Positions 47,553-58,300 of a stretch of 64,000 nucleotides of DNA are shown here, in pieces; within the stretch, counting starts at the first letter, position 1; each line of letters opens with the position of its first letter. The notes beneath the pieces were generated by a model. That model had not been told where the DNA came from and did not search any database. It was given only the letters and a program-made list of their open reading frames with translations. The position numbers and the translations under genes are program-made. The stretch comes from Trichopria drosophilae. Taxonomy: Eukaryota; Arthropoda; Insecta; Hymenoptera; Diapriidae. The stretch lies in contig CM059585.1 of assembly GCA_030407085.1 (NCBI GenBank), forward strand, positions 99,728,501 through 99,792,500, read 5' to 3'.

Positions 47553-48307
47553 CCCTTTAACGCCGGGACGGACACTTTTTTTCGTTCATTTTCAACTTTA
47601 ATTTTCTCAGCGATTAAGAATGTAAAAAATCCTTCAGGAACTATATCTTATGTATTTGACCTGGCTCTTTCAGAGTCTGCAATCAAAATAAAAAAAAATT
47701 AATTTTCAAAAAGTTAGTAATTTTTTTAAAGAAAAATCTTTGACAAGTTTCTTTCAGAAATTATTTTTTTTCATATAGCAGGTCACCAGAGCACTGTTTC
47801 ACATGAAAATATCGCGTCCGTAATATCTAAACTTGAAAATGGCAAAACGTACTTTTCAAAATTTAAAGATGGCGGCTCAAAATTGCTGGCGGAAGAATTT
47901 TTTCCCCAAAAATATTAATAATCTGTGTATCCTTATTTTTTTTCAATTTTCTATTTGTATGGCGTTGAGTATCTAAATATTTCTCGGGTCGCACATAACG
48001 AATCTGAAGTCAGATTTCAAAAATTCAAAATGGCGGATCCAATATGGCGAGCGATATTTGTAAAATTGTCCAGAATGTTGTGAAACTGATTACTCGGGGA
48101 TTTTGGGGTCGCCGATAACGAATTTGAAGTCGGCCATTTTGAATTTTTGAAATTTGACTTCAGATTCGTTATCAGCGACCCCAAAAACCCCCGAGTAATG
48201 AGTTTCACAACATTCCGAACAATTTTAAATATACTGTCCGCCATATTGGATCCGCCATTTAAAGTTGAAAATGAATGAGAAAAAGTGTCCGTCCTGGCGT
48301 TAAAGGG
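47553..48307. mobile_element. piggyBac-like palindromic MITE with intact TTAA duplications
   Basis: TTAA (47549-47552) | CCCTTTAACGCCGGGACGGA ... TCCGTCCTGGCGTTAAAGGG | TTAA (48308-48311). Pairing continues through GACACTTTTTTTCGTTCATT and its partner near 48270-48291. The right half carries two facing copies of the ATGGCGGATCC module with CAGATTCGTTATCAGCGACC. CCC..GGG ends and perfect TTAA duplications are the piggyBac hallmark. At 755 bp it has no transposase. Confidence 0.9.
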
Positions 48308-48311
48308 TTAA

Positions 48312-48682
48312 GGGGGTTCTAAAGTGCTTCGTCGATAAGGTAGGAAGTTTCACTAAATAGCGTAAATTAAAGATGAATGAATAAAATTCTGAAAATTCGA
48401 GGTCTGTAAAGGCAATTCTAATTACTACATACGGCTTCCTAGAAAGTACCAAAGGCATTAATTGAAAACTGACCGAGAATTTTCGGAAATAAGTAATTCT
48501 TGTTTATTTCCGAAAATTCCTGGTCAGTTCTTAGTAAATGTCTTTGGTATACTGTATGAAACTGTCTATAATAATTAGAATTGTCTTTGCAGAGCCCGAA
48601 TTTCGAATCGTCGAAAGTCATTTTTTATTTACAGTTTTTAGTGAAAATTCCTACCTTATCGGTCAAGTACTTTAGAACCCCT
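48312..48682. mobile_element. Palindromic MITE with GGGGTTCTAAAG ends, intact
   Basis: It abuts the previous element and shares its TTAA (48308-48311). The right end CTTTAGAACCCCT is followed by TTAA (48683-48686). Arms of about 180 bp pair throughout: CGATAAGGTAGGAA/TTCCTACCTTATCG, GGCAATTCTAATTA/TAATTAGAATTGTC, and TACCAAAGGCATT with AATGTCTTTGGTA. The centre is a tighter hairpin (GACCGAGAATTTTCGGAAAT). It is 371 bp and non-coding. Confidence 0.88.
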
Positions 48683-48689
48683 TTAAAAA

Positions 48690-49283
48690 ATGGATTCATA
48701 TCATTAAAAAAATCGCGAATGGGTGGACATTCGACATCCCGACGACCGAGTGACGTCCTAAAGCAGTCAAATGTTTCGAAAAAAAAAATGATCGCAACTA
48801 CCAAAGCGAGAATCGGGTATAACTCGGGTATGATCGGATGTGGTCGTATGGTTCGGATACTAACCAAGTGTATTTTGTCGAACAGGTGTCCCCGACCCGG
48901 CGCTGTCTGAACCAGCTTAACAGCTGATCGGAGTACGGAGCGGCGGTGAACGGGGGCCACACTAGCGCGCCAGAACACCCCGCGCCAGAACGAGAGGAGG
49001 ACATTTCGATATATCAATTACCCGTCGGCCCCCGGATACGATAGGGTTTCTTCCTTCCTCGCCTCGTTCGATCTTGAGCGGGAGGACGGAAAATAATCCG
49101 GCCACGGTTCGTGCCCGATCGACCGGCTCGCCGAGGAACTGCAGGAACAGCCGGAGGACGAAGACGAGGAAGAAAAAGAAGACGGTGGCGGCGGCGGCGG
49201 CGGCGGCGGGGGGGGAGGCGGTCGGCGGAGCGGAGGGAAAAAGAGGAACCGCGTGAGTCTCGCCAGTCTGGACGCGCGCCATC
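48690..49283 (+). promoter_or_regulatory. CpG-rich promoter and 5' UTR region of the yippee-like gene
   Basis: The sharpest composition change in the window: from about 48880 the DNA is GC-rich and full of CpG (CGGCGCTGTCTG, ACTAGCGCGCCAGAACACCC, GATCGACCGGCTCGCC) and runs straight into the start codon. An E-box CAGCTG lies at 48921-48926 and a TATA-like GATATATCA near 49007. The transcription start cannot be placed. Apparent frames here on both strands (48625-49389) come from CpG-rich DNA, several beginning at non-ATG codons. Confidence 0.75.
49187..49215 (+). repeat. GGC triplet microsatellite in the 5' UTR
   Basis: About seven GGC units followed by a G run, roughly 70 bp upstream of the start codon. 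An in-frame TGA at 49254-49256 separates it from the coding sequence, so it is not translated in the main frame. Such GC tracts can form stable RNA structure ahead of the start codon. Confidence 0.8.
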
Positions 49284-49385
49284 ATGGTCAAAACTTTTCA
49301 GGCGTATCTGCCCTCCTGCCATCGCACTTACTCGTGCATTCACTGCCGTGCTCACCTCGCCAATCACGACGAACTCATCTCTAAG
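49284..49385 (+). CDS. Ypel: Ypel coding exon 1 (residues 1-34)
   Basis: ATG in a GCCATCATGG context. 34 complete codons end ..ELISK at AAG|GTGACT, a phase-0 donor. The exon carries the first zinc knuckle CIHC (residues 18-21) and the HLANHDEL segment. Codon choice is GC-rich, matching the island it sits in. Confidence 0.95.
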
Positions 49386-52300
49386 GTGACTGAACTACAT
49401 TTTATCTTTGTTTATTTTTTTCGTTTTTTCACTATTCGAATCTAAGCTTTTGAAATATTTCGAGAATGCTGAACAAAAGATTGCTCCAAGTTTCATCAGA
49501 ATAAATTCGGGGTCTGCATAGCCTAACTCGACTTGCTAAAATTCAAGTACGAGTACATCAACCGAGACACTTTTCAGATCGACGGTTAAATGTTGTCGAT
49601 TTTTTTCAGATTTATAAAAACTCTTGGTAACTAATGAGAATTTTTCAAATTTTTGGATTTTTTAAAAAAACGGAAAATTTTCAAATGTCCATAACTCGGT
49701 TACTACTTATCGTACAGAAATAAATAAAAAATGAAATTGTGCGCCTTGAAATGTTTGTTATTAGTAACTAAATAATTAAAAGAAATCAATTTTTTTGAGG
49801 GTCCCATTTTGTCTGAAAATTCGACATCCATAATGTGTCATAAAAGTTGCAATTACAGTTAGGCCACTCGTTTTTATTTAAGGTAGTTTGTTGCCATCAT
49901 TAGAGACTATTCCAAGAAAAAAACGAGTGGCCTAACTGCAATTGCAACTTTTATGGCACATTACGCATGTCGAATTTTCAAACAAAATTGATTTCTTTCA
50001 TCATTTAATTACTAATAAACATCGAAAGCACACAAAAAAAGAAACATAGTGAATTCGATAACTTAAAATCTTCGGATTCTTCGGAAACAATCTTAAATCT
50101 CTGGTACAACCCCGCAAATTGTTCATTATTTTCAGTATTTTTTTTTTTTTTTTTTTTTTTTAATTTTATTAAAAAAAAATGAAAATGTCCGATTGGCAAA
50201 CATTTTAAATTTATTATTTTAAACCGAAAAAAACGAATGTAAATAAATCGTAACAAACTTTTCATTATACCTGTATATAAAAGTACATTTCAAGACGAAC
50301 CATTCCAGTTTTTATTTGTTACTGTACTGCAAGTAGCGACCGAGTTAAAAATATTTGAAAATTTTCAGCTTTTTAAAAATCCAAAAGTTTGAAAAACTCG
50401 CTCTCTTTACCGAGTGGTTTTGAAAATCTGAAAAACATTTATTTCACCCAGATGCACCTGTAAAAAAATCACGAATAAAATCAATGATGATCGACTTCCA
50501 AAGTGGCTGAATGTTTAATTTTAAGTTCAACTCTCTAAATCTGTGGAACTAAACTTAGTAAAAAAAAATAATTGTTATAAGCAATACTGTCGTAAAATTT
50601 GCAGATAGTATTTGAAAAATTGGATAAACTTCCCTTAAGTACCATAAATATAACTGAAAAGTTCGAGGTAACTTCACTACCGGCCAAAAGTTCGTGACTG
50701 TTCTGAATTTTCTAGTTTATCAAAGAATACATCATATCTTCGAATCCTTTGGGAATATTCAACAAACTCAAAGGCATGTTTTAAAGTACAGAAATAAAGC
50801 TAAGAATCGATGCATTCAGTTTTTTGCCGGACATTATTTACTGTTGGTTGTTGTATTTCCAATATATTGCATTTTTTCTTGCGCTTTAGGTTAACCCATT
50901 ATCGGACTCATTTTTGTCATCAGATCCATCATCGATAATTTATAAATAAACTGTTTGGAAAACATGTTAGCGCCATTATTACTGGCGTAAAATTGTATAC
51001 TCTTCAAGAAGCTTTTAATAAAATCGTCATTGTGAATAAAAAAGGATCTAAAATTTTTCAATGAGACACATCTGGCGTCAAATTAACTCAACTTTCAGAA
51101 TCTGTTATTAGATTTTTCAAAAAATGCAACCATGAAAAACTGTACAAGATTTTTATGATACATAGATTTTTCAAATGTATTTTTTTTATCTTCTTTTTTC
51201 ACACTCAAATCGTTTCGGGATTCTTGCTCGAAATAAAGAAATCGTGTCCTCGTGACTTGAACTTTAAAATGTGTATTAGTATTTTGAACATGATGGTGAA
51301 ACCATCCAAAATTACGACTCAATCATTAAAACCGTCGAAAAATTTTTACTTGAAAAGATAGACTTTTGGGAAAACTTACTGAACCTATAGTTGTTAGAAT
51401 TGATCAAAGAATACGTTGAAATTTTTATAGAATTTTTAGAATAATTTTTTTACTTTTCACAATGCTGAAATTTTGGAAATTAATCAGCGACCTCGAGAAC
51501 CCCAGACACACTTTTACCTAAGTTAATACTTTTAATATCTTGATAACGGGACCTTATCTACTATTATTTTTTTACTAGTAAATAGTAAATAATTAGTATT
51601 TTATCAGCAAAATGATACTAATATAAAAGTAGAAATGGACTTTTTTAGTTTATTTTAGTACTTTTTAGAATTCGTAATAAATCAGCAGTTTTCTGTATTT
51701 ATGAATTAAAATTATTACTAATCGGGTTTCGAGAATATTTTAAAAAACATCGTAATTTTTTCCAATTAAAACCGTGATGTCTTATTTCCAATTTTCATAT
51801 CTTATATCATTACTAAGCTAACAGAAAATATAAAAAAACACTTATATTAATGCATTTGTATAATAAAATAATAAATTATTTTTATTAATTTTGTTTTTCG
51901 TTTCAAAGTGGCTTCTGAACGTTGAAAAATTTTTAATTGGAATACAATGCTATTATTTCGGATCTACTGGGTTTTATTTGTAGTAAAATCGTACACATAA
52001 GTAATTACAAGTTTTATTTGACCTATTTTGATTTACGGAAGCATTAATATCCCATAAAATCCAATTCCAAGATGGCGACTGCCAAGTGCTCAGTAGAAAT
52101 ATGTGTATTTGAAACATGAAATTTGCTAATTAACAATCTCATAGGTTTCAGTCATCGGTACACTCGAATCTTTAGTCAGTTTACCGAAATTCAAAATGGC
52201 TGATCCAATATGGCTTCTACGTATTTCTACTGAGCACATGGCAGTCACCCTCTTGAAATTGAATTTCATGGGATATTACTGCTTCCGTAAATCAAAATAG

Positions 52301-55300
52301 GTCATACTAAACTCGTAATAAATACGATTTTACTACAAAGAAAACCTAGCAGATCCAAAATAATAGCATTTTCTTGAATTTCAACTTTCAGAAATTTGAC
52401 ACCATTTGGAAACGAAAAACAAAATAAATCAAAATATGTGAATGTATAATTTTGAAGTAAAACAATCGGGAACTCGTTTCTGACAGGTTAGAATGTTAAA
52501 AATTCATTAAAAAAAAATTTTAGCTAAAAAATCGCGTTTTTTTCAGTATCTGCGTAAAAAAATGTGTTAAACGCCATTTTTTGAAATTTTCAGTAGAGCT
52601 AATCGAAAGAGCGACCTCAAAACTAGTCGGATATAGATGTTTCGATTTTTAAAACATTTTTATTTTATACATAAAACGATGCTGAAATCCATGTGCAAAC
52701 TGTGCACATTTGGGACTTAGAGGGTTGAAAAGAGTTTTTTTATATTTAAATTTTAATATTTTCAAACATCTTTAAAAGAAATGTATCGTTGTGATTCGGT
52801 AAACATAAATAAACAACGTGTTCACAAGCTTTTCGCCTTTTTTACAAAGAATTCTGAACGAATTAAAGTCAAATTAAAAATTCCAAAAAAATCATACAGG
52901 GCAAAAATCGGAGCGACATTAAAACTTAAACATTATTTTCATGAAACTGAGTACATATTAGACCCTCCATATTGGATTTGACATTTTTAATTTTTTAAAG
53001 CCGATATATTCATAAGCGACCTTGAAAACTCCCAAGTAAAGATATTCAGTTAAATCCGATTACTTTAGTAAAGTTTTAATTTTCTAAAATTGATAAAAAT
53101 ATCTGTCAGTTTCATATAAATAATTTTGTATTTTTAACGGGTTCTTAATATCTCAGCCCCTATACATTTCTTATGTAATATAAAAAGCTCATTACTTTTC
53201 TTAGATTAATTAAATATTTTTACTTAATATCTTATATTTATTATTTTTATAGTTAGAAACCAACGGTTAGATAATACTGATCTTTGAACTTGAATGTCAC
53301 GAGGTCAAAAAATCGTACTTGACGCCAAAATATCGGTTAAAATTAAACGTTTCTTGATTGAAGGTGAAACTTTAAACCCAAACATTGACGTAATTTAACG
53401 CATTAAACAGAAAGTAAACTTAACACGAAACTGAATTTAGGATCAATTTTGATACTTTAGCTTATCGTTATTACGATTATTGTATTGTTAACAAGATTAA
53501 GAATGTATTAATTAAAAACAGTAGCCCTTTATGACTAATGACATTTTCAAATATCAAATATTACACCTAGATTTGCTTAGATTTGAACATATCCGTTTTT
53601 TACCATTTACTTAATAAGCAGATAATCCTAATTGCCACCAGGATTAAAATATTTAAATAAATTACATATTATCAAATAATAAACAAGCATAAATTTAAAT
53701 AATGAAATAAATTAATCAACAAACTTATTAAGACATTTTACAACTTGGAATTAGTATGATTGATTTAACTAATTATTTTGATTTACTCATTTTCATCCAA
53801 CAATATTACTCTACTGAGAAATTATAAATCTACTAATTCAGATTTAGAATGTTAATAAATTTATAGTTACTTTTGGATTTGGACATGTTTGGACTAAATT
53901 TTTAAGTCTCTTCAAATTGTGGGGAAGATAAATATTTTTAAATCTACTATTAATTTGGACCCGATCTGACGCAAAAATGTTGACTTGTTTCAGTCCTTCC
54001 AAGGAAGTCAGGGACGTGCCTATCTATTCAACTCCGTGTAAGTATTCTTTGATGATTAGTTGAACTAAGTATACAATATGTTGTGCACATACAAGATTAG
54101 CTAATTTTGATAACTCAGTATTAACTTATTTGTGTCGATTAATCGCTCAAATTCTAATTAAAACCACTATTGACTTTTCTAATTTGGAAAAAAAGAATCT
54201 GATTTAAATTTAAACAATTAATCTGACTTATAAAGTCACTTGATCATACTTATTTCGTATTTTTTGCGTCGCTGATTACTAATTCGATGTTATTTTTTTT
54301 AAAATCGAAAATCCTCATCCAATAGCGGTAACAAATTTCTTAAAATGCACATTTTTTCATTTCGGTCCGCCATTTTGAATCTGCTATATTGAATTTTCAA
54401 ATTCCAAATTCAGATTCGTAATTAGCAACTTCAAACACCCTTGAAAATTTCAAATAAGCCACATATAAAGAAAAATGTGTGCATATAAGGGTTAAAATTT
54501 TAAAATTGACAAAAAAAAAGGAAGAATTAAATTGCCGAATAATTGTTTCAAATATCGTTTGAAGTTTATTTCGTATCTATATGTCGCCATTGCTTATTGC
54601 TGAAATATTTTAAATCTTTGGTTGTAATGTTAACTTGCCCCCTTCTTCGTTTTTTGTCTGTATCTTAAATTTGAAAATTTATTAATTCGATTTCATAAGT
54701 CTCGCTATTCAATGATCTCAATTATTTTGTTAATCGAGTTTTTTTTTTAAGTTCAAACTTGCAATAATTATCATTTAAATAATATTTATTAGTAAGACGC
54801 GAAAAATCAGATAATTTGGGCTACTTAAGTAGCATCAGATACGGACCATACATCTTTTCAACATGCCGTTACTACTTAGTTGGACTTTGCACTTTAGTCC
54901 GCATCTTACTACTTAATAGACTTAACTATTTTTTTTTGATATCTCAATATTTATTTGTTTGGGTTGATTAATGGCTTAAATTCGTGTTGAAATAATTATA
55001 ACCTTTTCTAATTTGGAAAAAAAATGATCTATTTTATCAGTTAATTTTATATTATTTTTCTTCCTGTCATTCAATGTATATTTTTTGATCAATTTCTATT
55101 TATGCACTTCTACATTGAAACATATCGTTCTACGACAGTCCAAAAATTCTAAAGTCATCGAAAAACTCAGGGTTTTAATCAACCTCCAAAAAAAACATTT
55201 TTTTGTAAGAATTCAGTACAATAAACGTGAATTTTTTTCTGAAACCCTCGATTGCGGAAAAATTCAAAAAAATATTATTTATGTTACAAGTAGAACAATT

Positions 55301-58300
55301 TTCTTGGAAATTTTATCTTTGCAGATGATAATTTTGGCACAAAGTTGTACAATAGAGAAAATTATTATATTTTTTGTAATTTTTAGTGTCTAAATAGTAA
55401 AAATTCCAGAACTTGAAATAATTTTTGCCAGATAGAATGGTAACTCTTTTCATTGTTGAAGTTTGTCCCAAATAGCCAAATGGAATGGTAAAATGACCCC
55501 AAAAAAATATTCTCCGTTGAATTTCGTGAATAAAAACCGTTTCGTTTGTTAATGATTCGTCACGTAATATTTAAGTACCGTATTAAGTTTTTTACAGTAT
55601 TCTTTTGTGAACTGTCCATTAAAATATTTACCTGTATTATAAAATTATCCACCGGCAGCTATGTCAGTAAAATACAACGTTCTTTTAAAAAATACCTAAT
55701 TATGAATATTGAATTAATGAAGAGTAACAAATTTAATAATTTTCAAAGTGGAGTAATTTGTAAGATTAACTATTATGAAAATGATTCCACTCGTTCAATT
55801 TAATTATATGATATAAATTATAAAAATATATGTACCTTTCGATCTAGATAAAAGTGTGGAAAATAGCTTTAAAAAAAGACAAATTATAAACATAAAATAA
55901 ATGCAATAAAATGGAAAATATTGGTGGAGAGTTTTAATAAATATGCAGATCAAAGTGGCGAGTCGGATATAAAATTGAAAAATAGAACAATGTTAAACGT
56001 TTCGACCCCAAGTACAGGTGCTCTTCAATATTGAATACGAAAAATCGTGAAAAGCTGCTTTTATTTACACTCACTAATGGAATGCATATATGTAGAGTTG
56101 GTTTTTATATTTTAACTATCACATATTTTCCTCCTTTTTTTACTTTTAACCAACCGATAAAACCAAAACAATTAATGTCGATTTAAAATTAGTATCAATT
56201 TTATTTATAACGTTTCAGTTTATTTTGTTTTGTTTGTTTTTTCAACATTATTGCATTATCAAAAAATAGTTCACAAACTTACACTCCTTAATTTATCCTT
56301 CCTAAACAAATAACTGGCATTCACGCTCGGTATTCAAAATTAGGAAAATTAGGCCGACAGCGGCACGGTATGAGCAATGAAATTTGCAAGCGAGCAAAAA
56401 TAAACGCAAATCAACAAACCGTACATTTCGGAATTAATAGAACTAGTGCTCTGAAAACAGTACAAAAAATCTTACTGTTTACTAATCTGCACAATTTCAA
56501 TAGGTCCTCAAAATCAATTTAACTAACTACCTTAAAATAGTTAAATAGTATTAAAATGTAGTTTAGAAGTTAGGTTTCCTAAATATCCAATAAGCTACTT
56601 ACCATATTTGCATAAATACAACTAATCATTATTTCACTGAGAAAAAAATTAATTTAACTAAATTATGAGTTATCTGGTGACGACTAATAATTTTTTTAGT
56701 TTTTGTAGCTACATATAAAAAAAAATTACTACAGATTTAGTTTCCACTAGTAACTCACCATTTAGTTAAATGTACTAAATATTGGCGTTACTTTAGTAAA
56801 AACTTGGCGTTACTTTGAATGGAAATAGTAAAACTAACCTAACAAACAGAACCCATACACACATACCTCTTAAAGAGATCGTCCAGAGCTCTGTCCAAAG
56901 ATATCTCCAAAAGACCTCCTGAAGAGATCTTAATTAGGGTGATTTAAAAAAAACGACCTCCAAAAGAAGTCGTACTTATGACGTCTTAAAATAGTAATAT
57001 CAAAGAGGTCTTACGTTAGAGACTTTAAATCCATTTCGTTTGTTTTTTAGTAAAGGGATTCCCAGAGTTGAGATTTGTGTTTCTTCCAGCGACGCTAGGT
57101 GGCAGTTGAATCCGAAAATTTAATGCGCGATATTTACTTCATTTGCAAAACAATGAGTGATAAGCTATGATGAAAAAAATAAGTGCTTTTACGATATTTA
57201 GCAAGTGTTATCACAATTTTGTTTTATTATTGTATGATCTCCATTCTATTGAATGTAAACGCTGTTCAGTATATAGTTATTAAAATGGTAAAAAGAAACC
57301 ATGTAAAAATTGTGTGATTAAATAATTAAGGTTCAAAAATGGATAATTCTCAGAAATTTGCTTTTCATTTATATTATTTGCGCTCTTTTCTGGGACCTCA
57401 TTTTAAGAGCTCTTAAAATCGACGCATAAGTCTTCTTAAAGATCACTTTAGGAATTCTTTCTGATAAGTATTTAAGACATCTTACAATTTTTAAGACTTC
57501 TAGAAAGAGCTTTTAAAGATGTCTTTTCACTATTTGGGTTCATAATTGTTTTCACAACTTTCCAACTACTAAAACGTATATTTATGAGATAAATATTTTC
57601 ACCGCAAGTAGAATTATAAGGATTTCAAAGATAAAAAACTGTTTAATTATCGTTCGATCTCGGATGTAAATGTTTGAAGCATATCTGAAGCATGCGTTTG
57701 GAAACCATGATATACGCTCGTGATAAATCAATATCTTCAACAAGCATTGTTCTCAGGCTGCTTAGACAAGTTAATGAAGCGATATAGCGATTGTTGAAAA
57801 TAATATTAGATAAATGAGTTAAACAAAGTATCAAAATGTTATTTTAAGTTATCCACGATAAATCTGGTTGCGTTAATAATAAACACTCTGCAGCTTTTTA
57901 TATTCTGCCTCTGTCTGGGTATATCACGTAGAAACAAATCATTGGAGATTAAATAAAGAGGAAAAAATTGTTCAATTAAACATTTTATATAAGTTAAAGA
58001 TGAAATTATTATAAAAAGTAGTTATAAAGGGGACCGTCTACATTAGGAGCTCTTTTTCATGATTTCTTTACAGAGAAACTATTCGATGGATCATTTTAAA
58101 ATTTGTACTATTCAATAAACATGGATTGAGATTTACAAACAAAATTTTTATAAAATCAATTGTTATAAACAAACTGAAAACAAACTGATGTCTTTCAAAT
58201 TGTTTTCTTTACTATGCGCAGGATCAGAAAATCATCTGAAACACAAAAACAAAAATTGTTTGTAAAGTTTATAAGTGTAGCTATCATATAAACTAAAAAA

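Larger units (their letters stand above)
49386..53993 (+). other. Ypel intron 1 (4608 bp)
   Basis: Bounded by GTGACT and ..TTGTTTCAG, phase 0. It holds two large palindromes (49600-50445 and 51860-52450), a dispersed repeat at 51062-51270 and a TTTTTTTTTTTTTTTTTTTT-type run near 50139-50161. No coding frame inside is supported. The stretch 52730-53990 is AT-rich with one satellite-module remnant near 52960-53030. Confidence 0.9.

Noticed and set aside
48625..49389. Several overlapping frames of 60-130 codons on both strands around the CpG island
   Set aside because: They overlap in many phases, several start at non-ATG codons, and they are explained by stop-poor GC-rich promoter DNA and the GGC repeat. 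The real coding signal is the Yippee frame at 49284.
50139..50161. Poly-T run as the tail of a minus-strand retrogene or LINE
   Set aside because: No coding remnant or target duplication beside it; it lies in an insert within a palindrome arm and may be a simple repeat.
55085..55393. 102-codon plus-strand frame in Ypel intron 2
   Set aside because: Rich in Ile, Lys, Phe and Asn as expected of AT-rich DNA, no known motif, no supporting splice or promoter context.
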